DNA of 64,000 bases from Megalopta genalis (Eukaryota; Arthropoda; Insecta; Hymenoptera; Halictidae). Under the pieces are notes generated by a model. The model searched no databases, was not told the origin of the DNA, and saw only the letters and a program-made list of their open reading frames with translations. The stretch is from NCBI RefSeq assembly GCF_051020955.1, contig NC_135014.1, positions 28,582,242 to 28,646,241 on the forward strand. The letters are read 5' to 3'. Of this stretch, positions 11,870 to 23,141 are shown one piece after another. The position numbers and the translations under genes are program-made. Position 1 is the stretch's first letter; every line of letters begins with the position of its first letter.

Positions 11870-12640
11870 TGTGTTCCCCAAGCTGCGGCTCAAAAGTACG
11901 CCTTATTCGAAGCTACAGTCGATTTTATGGCTGCGCGAAGCTTCTATGAAAGACATTCCGAGGGTTCACCTTATTTCCAGTTGCGTGAATGGCGGAGCCC
12001 CCTCGCCCCCCCCCCCTTCTTTTACGAAGCAACAGTCGAGCCCCTCGGGTTTCGTTCGAGAAACGCGGCTGGTCGCACGAGGGCGGGTCCGAGATAACTT
12101 TTTTTCCACGAATATACAATACATATATCGTGGCCGGGTCTTTCTCCTTCGTCTTCGTTCGAAGCTACGCTCGATCCTGTCGCGTCGATCCGACGAACGC
12201 AAGTGCAACTCGGCCGCGCGAGCCTTATTTACAAAACGGCCGCGCGGTGTCGCGTCGGACACCGCGTATAAGTGGTGTTATACTACACGGTACACGCGAG
12301 TTTGAGAGAACTTGCCCCCGGACTCCGTGCGGCCGCGATACGTTTCCTCGGACCTGCCTCAACGTGAAAAAGAAAAAGTAATTGGCGCGCGGGGCAGCCG
12401 GCAACGCCGCGTCGAAATATTCATTAGCATGTCCACCACGGGAATCGAACAACATCTGCCGTTCGAAAGTGACGAGGGTCCTCCCCGGTACAGGATGACT
12501 GTGCGTCGCGAGCGTGCCGCCGCACCGCCGCGCCACCGCCGCACCACCGCCGCCGATTGCCGTCCAATAATATTACGCGAAAGGCATCGACCAAAATCGT
12601 ATAAACATGGATTATCCGGTACACGAGCCAGAACAAAAGC
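11870..12640. other. GC-rich DNA with short dispersed repeat words
   Basis: Words of the type CGAAGCTACAGTCGAT recur near 11911, 12027 (diverged) and 12160, and near 11284 in the preceding segment. Also AATCTGTGTTCCCCAAGCTG near 11867 resembles AATCTGTTTCCCAAGCTG near 11237. This suggests an old, diverged repeat. No gene seen. Confidence 0.35.
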
Positions 12641-12649
12641 CTCTGTCTT

Positions 12650-12712
12650 TCGTTGGTTGGTTGGATGGTTGGCTGGTTCGTTCGTTCGCTCGTTCGTTCG
12701 TTCGCCAACCCG
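12650..12712. repeat. GGTT/GTTC tetranucleotide repeat
   Basis: GGTTGGTTGGATGGTTGGCT then TTCG-type units. Confidence 0.8.
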
Positions 12713-12844
12713 ACGAGAAAACGAACGGAAGAGACGAGGAAAGGGGATCCCGGCGCGCTTCTAAAGAGTGAAACGAGGACGGAACCAGCCAGGACTACTC
12801 GAGTCCTGCTGTCCTCGTTCCTCCGGGTCGGGTCCTCGTTCTGC

Positions 12845-13260
12845 TCGCTCTCTATCGTCCTCGCTCTCTCGCTCCCACTCTCTCGCTCTCTCGCTCTCGC
12901 AATCTTGCTGTATCTCTCTCGCTCTCTCGTTCTCGCAATCTCGCTGTATCTCTCTCGCTCTCTCGCTCTCACTCGCTCTATCTCTCTCGCTCTCACTCTC
13001 TCGCTCTATCTCTCTCGCTCTCACTCTCTCGCTCTATCCCTCTTGCTCTCTCACTCTCACTCTCTCGCTCTCACTCGCTCTATCTCTCTCGCTCTCACTC
13101 TCTCGCTCTATCTCTCTCTCGCTCTCACTCTCTCGCTCTATCTCTCTCTTCTCTTCCTTCTCGTTCCCTCTTCTCCTCCTTCTCGTTCCCTCTTCTCTGC
13201 TCTCCTCTCTTCCCCCCGTCCTCTCCTCTCTACTCTTCTCTCCGCCTCTATCGTTCTCCG
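12845..13260. repeat. CT-rich pyrimidine tract
   Basis: About 400 bases of TCTCGCTCTC-type DNA in higher-order units of roughly 35-40 bases (TATCTCTCTCGCTCTCACTC). It is the mirror image in strand sense of the GA tract at 2023. The Ser/Leu-rich open frames of 218 and 301 codons over it are repeat translations. Confidence 0.9.
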
Positions 13261-13779
13261 CGTCCTCTCCTCCCCATTCGTTCCTCTTGCAGCGTGCAGC
13301 TTTCGAGTACTGCGCTCTCCTATTCGAGACGCTCGATATTTTAATTCCTGCCGATCGACCGTCCCTACGGCCGAGCAGAGCAGCCGGCTTCTTCTTCCTT
13401 CGTCGAATATATCGTTCCCGGTGACCCAAGACGCGCCGCGGAATATCACGTGTCCGTTCGCTTATATTACCGAGCACTCTTTTGTCACGGCGATTAGCGC
13501 TAACGAAACTATTCCAGGGGAGCCAGCCGGCCAAGGACGAAACGGAAATATTCAATAATCGACGCCACCGAAACACCGCGCGCGCGGACCCGGCCGGCTC
13601 GTTTTCACAGTTTCTCCACAGGGTCGAGTTCGATCGCTCGGATATTCCGCGCTGTTCCATCGATGTTCGATGGTCGCCTGTAAAAATTGAACAGGTCGAC
13701 GCGATCTCTGTAACACATTTGACGGATCGTAATGACCCGCGTCGTCGCATTTCTGATTTTTAAGTAACCGAGATCGTAA
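13261..13779. other. Unique GC-rich DNA, no gene seen
   Basis: No protein-like frame on either strand. Confidence 0.5.
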
Positions 13780-14127
13780 TGGATGGGAGATGGGAGATTC
13801 CTGAGGTAATTTGAAGTAACTTTTTCCTTGGCGAAAATGCAATCCGTCGAGTTATCAACGAGTTATCAACGAAAAACACTGACCAATCGGAGAGCGATTG
13901 CGGCCGGCGCCTCGCTCTTGCGGCCAATGCCGCGTCGCGCCGGCCAGCTGACGCAGCGGCGGTGGTCGCGAGGGCGGGACGTCAGCGATCTCTCATTGAT
14001 CAGCGTTTTTCGCGAATAACTCGTGAACGGTGCCTCGCAGAAAATTTTTGCAAAGGAAAAAGTTGCTTCGAATGATCTCAGCTACCCCACATTTCCGTAT
14101 TGCGAGACATTTTTGGGACACCCTGTA
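13780..14127 (+). mobile_element. Hairpin B foldback MITE, diverged copy
   Basis: Shares with the copies at 22769, 24283 and 44320 the arm words GAAGTAACTTTTTCCTTGGC and GTTATCAACGAAAAACACTG, then an inverted second arm ending GACATTTTTGGGACACCCTG. The left terminus has decayed away. The central part differs most from the other three copies. Confidence 0.75.
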
Positions 14128-14268
14128 TATATATATATAATATTAAATTTTATTATATATTCATGTTATTATTTTCATTATATTCCTATATATATTCATT
14201 ATATTATATCACGTTATATTCATATTATTTTATTATATATATATAATATTAAATTTTATTTTTAATAA
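14125..14268. repeat. AT-rich array abutting hairpin B
   Basis: TA runs and two copies of ATATAATATTAAATTTTATT directly at the right end of the foldback element. Confidence 0.8.
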
Positions 14269-16510
14269 AACGGCGATCGTTCTCTGTGCAACTACAGTCT
14301 CTTCATCGTTACAGACTACCTCGAATTAATCGATTTCGTAGTAGCCTCAGCATTAAGAAAGTGCAACAGAGAGAGAGAGAGAGAGAGAGAGAGAATAGAG
14401 AAGTTTGTTTGTTTGTTTATTCGATAAACGGGAAATCCTCTCGGAATAAACGTTGCGGAGTCGTTCGCAGATAGAGACGAGGCACAAAGCGATCGCTGTT
14501 TAAAACGATCAAACAGGCAGAAAAATATGAAACGCTTCTGCGATTCGCGTCGATCGTGCGCGTTCACGGTGCACGGTGGTTTTCTTGCGAGCGTAGCAAA
14601 ACGAGCAACATAATTACCGATCTTTCTCGCGTCCGTTCTAGTCTCGGCTGTGCTCGAAATGTTGCTCGTCCGTTCGCGTATTATAACCGCGCTTATCGGA
14701 GCGTTGCATTGTTCTCCGCGAACAACGTTCGTATATCGAATACATCGAATGTACATCGTTCCGACGGGGAGAACGTTTCCAAACGATTCATTTTACCGGG
14801 CTACATATTTTCGGAACAATCGAATTTCGAGCCCGTTCACAAGAGGATCGATATTCGACCGCGGAGAAGGTCCAATGAAGTTCGATCGACCGTGTCCGCG
14901 CGCGAACGGTTTCGGGGAGCCGGTGTGTATATGGAGTCGAACGAACAAAAAGAAATCCATAAATAATTGGTAGTTTAGGAGCACACGGGGTCGGGGAAAT
15001 TCTGCGGCCGTTTCGGCGTGCACGGTGCGCGCGGTGTCGCGGTTGTTCAATTTCGTGGCAACGAGATACGCGCGGGTGCCGAGAAGAAAACGAGTATACC
15101 GCTACGACACGAGTTCCGAGTCGTTTTCCCCTTCGCGCGGCTCACCGTCCCCCCTCCCCTGTCCCGCCGGCGTCTCCCGCCGCTCGATTCCATCTCCGTC
15201 GCGTCGCCGTGGCACCGACGCGCTTCTCGCTTCCCCCTCCGCTCCCGCGCTCTCCCCCCGTCAAACGCTATATAGCGTATACCCTTCTCCACTTCCTCGA
15301 CCGTCCTTCGTGAGTACACTGCAATTTTTCTCGGTTAGCAGCGGCCGCTCCGCGCGCCGGGTCGCTGAGGCCAAACATGAAAATCAAACTTCAAGGAAAT
15401 TCCTGATTCGCGACCAAGGCGCGCCGCCGCCGCGCACCTTCCGTCTATACGCCGCGACTTACGCATCCTTTTCCCCCTGTTTTTCGGTAACCGCGCCGCT
15501 CTCCGCGAACTATTAGCTCCTCCAGGAAGTTCGTGCCGCGAATATGTTCTCGTTATTTTCTAAACGCGGAACGATAAACAGCCGACGGAAAGGAGTCTTA
15601 ACACCTCGCTGTATAGTGTCCGATTGGTTGGTAGAATTTGGAAGACCGTCCACTCGAGATTCGCACGTTGTTCGCGTCTTTTGCGTCGAAATAAAATTCT
15701 ATCCTTTTGTCGCCGGCAAATATAATATAATATAATATAAATATCGGACACAATAGTTAATTATAAACGATCCGTCTGGCATTCCTTAGCTTCAAATTGC
15801 TTCTTAGTTTGAAATTACGAGCACTATTAATTTTCTTAGTGCCAAAAATGTTGTCATCGAAGCGAAAAATACTGAACCAAATCGACGTAATTGGATCAGA
15901 TTTAGGAAAAATATTAGGAGAACACTACGTAAAAAATAATAATTATAAAACCCACGATGGAGAAAACGCCGAGAAATGAAAGTTTTATTTATCGAATGCG
16001 TGTACACGGTTTCTCGTATGTAGTCGGCGACGATGTATCGTTGTTCGAGGTTACAAGGATCGAATAAATTCTTTTGTAGCCTGCGTTCTAAGAAAAATAG
16101 CCGAACGAAATTCGGTTCCGTCACTTTGATAAAGCCACACGCGTTAGTCACTTTCGGAGCCCGGCTAGGTTTTAACGTTAAATGACCGAGTTCGGTCTTG
16201 GAAGAGGCGTTCCGTAGGAAAAATTAGCGAACGACAAGCATTCCGTGTTTCACACGAGCGGAGAGCCAACGGCGGAGACGCGCGTACTCATTTTTGGCGT
16301 GTCGCGCTGTACGGAGCTCCGGCAAAGGAAATACAACATCGATTGCCGCAAACAATATTTGCGCCGTTCGCGGAGGTGTTTTATCGTTCCGGACGTGCGG
16401 AAATCGTTCGATCGATTTCGTCGGTACGAAATTTTGATCGTGAAAATCAACCGGGGTCTTCTGGACGTCCAACGAAATTAGACGCAATCCGCAATTTTAT
16501 TTATTATTCG
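14266..16510. other. No gene seen
   Basis: A (GA)n run lies at about 14370-14394 and a GC-rich CpG block at about 15000-15540. A short TATAA repeat is at about 15721-15740. Overlapping open frames on both strands lack recognisable domains. Confidence 0.45.
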
Positions 16511-16519
16511 TTATGGATA

Positions 16520-16860
16520 TAATGCAATGATATAATAAGAGTGATAAGATATAGTATATAATATTATATTATATATTTACTTATATACTTATATTATATA
16601 TATATTATATACTCTATATTATAATATAATATAGAAGATATAATATTATATAAAAAAAAAATATATAAAAGATATATAATATTATATAATATAGAAGATA
16701 TAATATTATATAATATAGAAGACATAATATTATATAATATAAAAGATATGATATTATATAATATAGAAGACATAATATTATATAATATAAAAGATATAAT
16801 ATTATATAATATAGAAGATATATATAATAATAATATATTATAAATGCATATATAAGATAT
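16520..16860. repeat. 24-base AT minisatellite
   Basis: The regular core (about 16630-16820) repeats a 24-base unit, ATAATATTATATAATATAGA plus AGAT or AGAC, with an AAAAGAT variant alternating. It is flanked by plain AT repeats. Confidence 0.9.
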
Positions 16861-18064
16861 AATATAAGAGATGCCTGGAATTTTGGACACCCAAAAATCA
16901 TTTGTTAATATTATAATTATAATGTATGGTCGGCTTAAGAAAGTTTGTTAATTTTCTCCGGAAGAGTTCTAATCATTTAAGCAATTTTAAATAAGAAAAA
17001 ACATTATATAAAACCGGTTATCTCAAGCGACGCGGTAGATTCAACGTTAAAGTAAAATGGGAGCAGCGATTCGGGTAAATGTTACGCGATTTCTATGCTC
17101 GTTTTCGAAACTCTCGACGCGTCATCTCTGCAATCAATCGATAATTCTCCGTCTCCGAATCGATCGTAGACACACCGCAGCCGAAATGGGTCGCAAGGAT
17201 TCGGATCTCCATGATCGCGACAGAAAATGCCTTCTCGACAGAAAACGGCCTTGCCGCGAACGAAAAAAATCCGCGACGCTCGCCGTTTAAAAGCAGGATA
17301 CGCTCGGTTACGAATCGAGCGAGCCGGGCGCGCAACTTTCGAGCTGTTTCTCCGCGGCGAACTTCCTTTCTCCGCGAGCGGCCACGCCGGGCGGCGACGT
17401 CCTTCTCGAGATATTAAATCTCAATGTTTCCCCGCAAAAGTCAACGAACAGAGAACTTCTCCCCCTCTTCTCCTCTCGCTTTTGCCCGCGAATTTCGCGA
17501 AAGAGGAGAAACGAGCGAGGCGAGGCGAGGTGAGCGAGATAGAGCACGTACCCCTCGAATTCGAAAGGACTCGGTTGTTCAACCCCTTCGGCCCCTCCCG
17601 TCGCGGCGTGGCGCAGTCAAAGCTTGTGTAGCCGCGCTTTTAAAAAACCGATGACGAGGAGAGACCTCCGCTTTCCGGGCCGGCAGCCGAGCGCGAGGAA
17701 GGAACGGAAGGATATTTTTCAAAGGAGCCTCCCGCTCCGCGCGACTTTAATTGCCGCGGGAGATTGTCTTTACGATGCTTTCAATTAGACCCGGCCGGAT
17801 AAATAAGGTCGTCGATCGTGATCCGCCGGTCGGGCGTACGCGTTCAGTTGGTCACGAGCTCGCCTCGAGTATCCTCGTCGCGGCGCATGAATATTTTCGA
17901 ATAAATTAGCCCCGGCCGTTCTCAGCCTCGAAACCGTGGCCTTCGACCGAGAGAAGAGACGGAGTCGACCAAGGCGCGATGTCACCACCGCGAGAGAGGG
18001 CCCTATCCGCACAGGCACACCAGAGCCTCGTCCGGCGGCACGTATCACCCGCGTCGGATTTGAT
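16861..18064. other. No gene seen
   Basis: GC-rich, CpG-rich DNA from about 17050 with overlapping Arg-rich frames on both strands. No domain, splice-bounded exon or repeat family recognised. Confidence 0.45.
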
Positions 18065-18066
18065 TA

Positions 18067-18294
18067 GGGTGTCCCATAAGTTCTTTCCTTTTTTCTGATG
18101 CGAAATGATTATACGATATTTGTTATTTAAGGTTGATTTATTGAGTTATACTCAATTATAATATATATAATATATTATATATTATAATATATAATATATT
18201 ATACTATATATTATATATTATAATATATTATAATATAATATATTATAACATATAATATAATATATAATATATATAATATCAATTATTATATATA

Positions 18295-18327
<33 letters not shown>

Positions 18328-18781
18328 CAATTATAATATATGAGTTATACTGTATATGAATCGTTATGCTCTATTACCTTCATCCATCTTTCAGAAAGCC
18401 TCGTTATGCCGTCTTTCCAAGATTCTTGAGGCTTATTTGCAAAATATCGTTCAAGGTGCAGTTTTATTTCGCTTACGAATTTAAACCGTTTCCCACGGAG
18501 AGAATTTTTTAAACGAGAAGAACAAGTAATAATCGGATGGAGCAATGTCTGGGGAGTACGGAGGATGAGGTAGAACGTCCCAATCGCGAACTGCAATAAT
18601 TTTTGTCTTCCGAAAAAATTTGACAAGGAACTTTGTCACCAACGAAACATACCTTAAAAGAGCTCTGGGACGACTAAAACCGATACCCTAAACAGTCAAG
18701 AGGATGAGCCTACGTGTTTATATAAACACAGCCAGGTAGAGTCATTCATAGCGCGGCGCGGAAAGAACTTACGGGACACCC
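18067..18781 (-). mobile_element. Decayed mariner-type element
   Basis: The ends GGGTGTCCCATAAGTTCTTT (left) and the complement of GGGTGTCCCGTAAGTTCTTT (right) are flanked by TA at 18065-18066 and 18782-18783. Length is 715 bases. The minus strand carries the C-terminal part of a transposase broken by a frameshift. An AT array (about 18155-18335) lies between the transposase stop and the left terminus. The element belongs to a different mariner subgroup from the copy at 3648, judged by its terminal repeats. Confidence 0.9.
18345..18606 (-). pseudogene. mariner transposase C-terminal fragment, frameshifted
   Basis: On the minus strand one frame reads HPPYSPDIAPSDYYLF, with the third catalytic Asp of the DD34D triad. 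A frameshift near 18510 then moves the reading to KNSLRGKRFKF and on through LSERWMKVIEHNDSYTV to the stop at 18345. SERW-K-IE near the C-terminus is shared with the fragment at 3720. The region with the first two catalytic Asp residues and the DNA-binding domain is missing or unrecognisable. It is a relic in a non-autonomous element. Confidence 0.88.
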
Positions 18782-18783
18782 TA

Positions 18784-19872
18784 ATACTTCTGCCTCGGTC
18801 ATCCACCCCTCGGAAAACACCTTCGGAACGCGCCGGAGTTAATCGAAGCTGCACGCGTCTCGATTGGACAAACGTGTACTTCTCGGGAAGGAGAGAACCG
18901 ATGGTTTCCGGCGGGAAACTCGGCGGCGATCTCCGGCAGCGGCGGCCGGAGAAATGCGCTCGGGAGACACGCCAGAGACACGCGACGAGGGATTAGTTTT
19001 TCGGGCGGGGGTGGTTTTCGAGGAGGCCGGGCCTCTTCTCGCAACAAGTAAAAATAGACCGCGGGCCGAGAATCGGTTGCTCGAAAGCGGAAATCCGAGC
19101 GGATTCCGCCGCGAGGACAAACACAAGCTTCTAATCCTAGGCTGTTCGCAGCCCGTGGAGAGGATCGGGGCACGGGCCAGAAATAGGGGACGGATGGGGA
19201 TGTTCGCCGTTGCGAGCGTCGCGAAGCCGAAAAGTTTCGACTTGCGTTTCGATCCTGGTTCGAGAGCGCTCTGGCCGTCCGATTCGATTCTACGATCGCG
19301 GTGGATCCGCGACGGTATCGGCCGGTGTCGAATTCGAGGCTCGAGCTTCGTTCGCGGCCCTAGAACAAAGCACAGACCGGAGTGCAACGCTCCCGACAGC
19401 TCCGCTACGAAACGAGTCCTGACGCGCGCGCGCGCGCGCTCGCGCCGTTTTTTCTCCGGCCGACGTTACGCTTCTCTCTTCCGCCGTTCCTCGCCCGTCC
19501 GGACGCGTTCCCGCAAATACACGTTTATTTTCGAGATTACGGTGTGTCGAGCGCGTATTAAAGGGACACGCGTGCCCCCGGACCTCCCGTGTAACACGTG
19601 TGAATCGCGGAATCCGTGTTATTACGTTAAGCGCGGGACCAGATGGCTGACTCTTACCGGCTTCCGTAGATCGAAATTACGGGCGGCGCACGGTTAAATT
19701 TACACGAAACGCGCGCGGTGAAATTTACGCGACGCTGCCGCGCGTTGTTCGGCGGCACCGTGGCACGTTTCGAGTGCGACCAGGTTAACGAGGACGGAGA
19801 ATTTCTTTTCGCGTTATCCTTCGATTATTTGCAGATTTTTATTTATGTAATGCGTAACAAACGGTTACACGA
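18784..19872. other. GC-rich block without a supported gene
   Basis: CpG-rich DNA with overlapping open frames on both strands, the longest 277 codons (+) and 182 codons (-). Their composition is dominated by Arg, Ser and Pro and by CpG codons, and no domain is visible. A (CG)n run lies at about 19425-19441. The frames are best read as the low stop frequency of GC-rich DNA. Confidence 0.5.
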
Positions 19873-20095
19873 TACAGTAATGTCTCTCTAATTGACGCTC
19901 GGATCGTCCACAAAAATGGACAATTTTGGAAAAGGAGATACGATATTGTTCGAGCCTTGTGGCTCGTTCTTTATGGCTGTCGATTGTCAACAACTGTAAA
20001 AACGAGTTGCAAGGGCTCGAACAATCGTGTCTCCTCTTCCCAAATTGTCCATTTTTGTGCACAATCCGAGCGTCAGTAAGGGAGACATTACTGTA
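19873..20095. mobile_element. Hairpin A foldback MITE, complete copy
   Basis: Starts TACAGTAATGTCTCTCTAAT and ends with the complement, GGGAGACATTACTGTA. The arms pair over most of their length (AATGGACAATTTTGG with CCAAATTGTCCATTTTTGTG, and CGATATTGTTCGAGCC with GGCTCGAACAATCG). Length is about 223 bases. TA lies at each tip, as expected for Tc1/mariner-type mobilisation. It has no coding capacity. Confidence 0.85.
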
Positions 20096-20588
20096 TACGG
20101 AGAGAATCACCGATAAAATAAGTAACGAAAGCGGAAGCAAGTCGAAATCATGTGCCTGCTCATCGGGGGTCACCTCGGTGCTTTTTTGTACGCTGGTTAC
20201 CGTTCTTGCGCGATTTAAATATCGATTCGAAAGATTCCTGTAAGTCCGGTAAACGAACGGTTTTCGGCGCGGTGTGCGCGCGCGTCGCGCCGTTGCTGCT
20301 GTAATATCGAGGAAAGTTCGGTGGCAGTCTCGATTCGCATCACGTCGCAATCATACACCTTCCTCTCACAGCCTCGATTGTCATTACTCGTGCACGAAAC
20401 TCTAGGGAAAAGGCTTTCCCCACTCGACCGAGGCACGCTCTCGCTGGCTAGGTGCTTGGTCACGTGTTGCGCGAACCCGACTGCGCAGCAGTCAGAACGT
20501 CGTTGACCGTTCAATGCATTGGATCCGAGCCTTTACCCCGTCCGACCTTGTTTACCCTCCTTTTATTTCGCGATTATTTACACGGATC

Positions 20589-20626
<38 letters not shown>

Positions 20627-22515
20627 TTCTCTCTCTTTCTCCTGCCGCGTTGAAACCGGCGCGACTCACGCGTCCGCGCGCGTTTATTAAGAGAGGTGTT
20701 ACAAGATAAATTAGCAACGATAAATGTATCATCAAGGTTAAATTCAATCCGCCATGTCGACCGAATGCCGCGATAACCGTCTGATTTATAGATATCCGTT
20801 AGCGTAACGAGTAGCCGAATACGTTTACGACTCGACGAGAGCCTATCGTGACCGCAGCGGTTCTCAGACACTCCGTGCCGTCGTTTCCGCAGGCCCTACG
20901 AAATTTTCTCGTTGCTATTTCATCGTTCGAGACTCGAACAATAACGTTTCTCTCGCTTCGACGGACAGACGGAAGTCTCTGCAAAGCCGTAGAAATCACC
21001 GAGAAGCTTGCGAAACGATACAGCAGCCTTCTTATAGGTGGCACGTGACTGGCTGAGGGTTGAAAATGGCGGGTCTGCCGCGCCGCCGGTCCTAGCGCGC
21101 GATGTCCCCCCCTCTCGTTTCGCTCGGGCCGCGCGACGGTACTCTGCAGGTACATGACATGGAATTCGATAAATACCGACACCGAATTTCGTCGATGCGA
21201 TTATTTATACGGCGCGGAGAATTCCTCGACGGACCGCGTCGCGTCGCGATGCTCGTAGATTCGATGTTCGTAGATTCGGGACGATCTAGCGGGGGCCTTT
21301 TTTGTTCGTGAAAATTGTTCTTGATTTTTAGAAAGAATCGTGTTTCGCGAGCAACGAGAGAGCGCCTCGGCCGACGGGGGCCTATCGAACAAGACGGCCC
21401 TGCGCGGCTGCCGTTCCGCCGCGAGCGGGACGAGGAAAGTAACATAGACTGGTTAGGCAGAAAGAAGAGTCAGTCGGCAGCCAATATCGGCTGGAAGTAT
21501 GTCGGTTCGAGGCAAAACGAATACAAACGAGTAAGAGCCACGGTGCGTCTATTTTGCGCTGTACTGCGCATCGTTTCTCCTCCCGCTCCCCTCCCCCGCG
21601 CGCCGCCTCATCGGCCGCCCCTCCCTCCCCGGCGCCCCTGCTCAGCCCCTGGTTGCCCGTCTCTTCCCCTACCGGGCATCTTCTCCCACCTCCGATCGAC
21701 CCTTCCTCGTCCTAACAGAGGATAACTTTCATTCGAGCTGACTGAAACGTTACGGCATAAACTCGAGACAAAAGCCGCGCCGAAACTTGCTCCCGTGGCG
21801 TGTTCCATTCGGAACGCGAGTTCCTTAAATAATGCATCCTTTTCGAGGAGCAACGTTACGTCTATCCCTCCCTCCCTTCCCGCTGCGCTACCACCGTTCT
21901 CCCTCTGTATTTTAATAATAATTCACGCCGCTCACGGGTCCGGAGACTGCTTCTACGGGCAACCGCTATCAATCCGCTTAACGAGAGTAATATTTAACGC
22001 GAACGAACAAACGAACAGAACGTAACCGCCGCGACGAAAAAAGTTCTCGAAATGGCCCGGCGGCTTCGCGGTCCAGAGTTTGACGCAACGTGTGTCCGAC
22101 GCAATCGACGATCACTCTTTCTAAATAACCGATCGCCGATCCCGCACGAAATTCGTTGATTTCGACCGACGCGCAATCGCAACCGAGCGCGATAAGTAGA
22201 TTTAATCATCGATTGAAACGAGTTCATGAGTAATAATCGACGGTGTATGAAACCCCGTCCACAGCAGTACAGCGTGACTCACGGCGTTTGTCTCTCTGTG
22301 ACGGAAATAAAAATAAACTGAAAGCATATCGCCGCGCGATACGCATCGATTCATCGATAGTCGCCGGAGTATCGATCGAACGATCGATCGGATCCAGATT
22401 GCGAATTTTAACGAGCCGCGAAATCGACGAAATCTCGGATTTTTGGAAAAGTGTGAATATTTCTGCTGGCGCGCGGCACGCTTCGCTTCGCGAGAGGTTC
22501 GCGACGAAAGCGATT
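20096..22515. other. No gene seen; CT run and GC-rich blocks
   Basis: A (CT)n run lies at about 20590-20640. CACGTG E-box words occur at 20461 and 21042. The 21560-21720 stretch is C-rich. Open frames overlap on both strands with no domain. Confidence 0.45.
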
Positions 22516-22768
22516 ACAGTAATGTCTCCCTAACTGACGCTCAGATTGTGCAGAGAAATGGACAATCTGGGAAGAGGAGATATTATTATATTATATTATT
22601 ATATATACATATAATATATTATATAATATATATATTATAATATTATAATAATATTTATATAATATATTATATATCATATATATATTATATTATTATATTA
22701 TATATATCGAGATTATTATCCGAGTCTTGCGTCTCGTTTTTATAGTCTTCGAGAATCATTCGCCTACA
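22516..22768 (+). mobile_element. Hairpin A MITE interrupted by AT array
   Basis: The left arm (ACAGTAATGTCTCCCTAACT to GAAGAGGAGATATTATTA) is intact. At the point where the arm would reach the loop, an AT array (about 22573-22710) replaces sequence. It is followed by ATTATCCGAGTCTTGCGTCT, which resembles the loop of other copies. The right terminus is absent, and a hairpin B element starts directly after it. Confidence 0.75.
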
Positions 22769-23141
22769 TACAGGGTGTCCCAAAAATGTCTCGCAATCCG
22801 AAAGTAGGGGATTCCTGAGGCGATTCGAAGCAACTTTTTCCTTAGCGAAAATGCAAACCGCGGCTTCGTTTACGAGTTATCAACGAAAAACAGTGACCAA
22901 TCGGAGGCGAGATCATTTGGCGCGAGACGGCCGAGCCAATGAGCGGAACCGGGCTCCGTGCGCTCGTTGACTTGGGCCGCCGCGCGCCAGCCGAGCTCGC
23001 CTCTCATTGGTCAGCGTTTTTCGTTAATAACTCGTAAACGAAGCCTCGGAGAAAATTTCCGCAAAGGAAAAAGTTGCTTCGAATGACCTCGGGAACCTCC
23101 CGTTTCCGGATCGCGAGACATTTTCGGGATACACCCTGTGT
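22769..23141. mobile_element. Hairpin B foldback MITE
   Basis: Ends TACAGGGTGTCCCAAAAATG and its imperfect complement, about 371 bases. Two arms of roughly 150 bases pair with each other (CGAAGCAACTTTTTCCTT, GTTATCAACGAAAAACAGTG). The core contains CCAATGAGCGGAACCGGGCT. CCAAT or ATTGG occurs in both arms and in the core. No coding capacity. Confidence 0.88.

Noticed and set aside
12653..13558. 301-codon open frame
   Set aside because: It runs through a CT-rich repeat; composition is Ser/Leu repeats followed by random GC-rich DNA, with no splice or domain support.
16861..16900. TTTTGGACACCC near 16873 as a transposon end
   Set aside because: Only a short match to the hairpin B terminus; no arm, partner end or flanking TA pair was found.
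18864..19697. 277-codon open frame in GC-rich DNA, with a 182-codon frame on the other strand
   Set aside because: Overlapping frames on both strands, CpG-driven Arg/Ser/Pro composition and no recognisable motif; expected from low stop frequency in GC-rich DNA.
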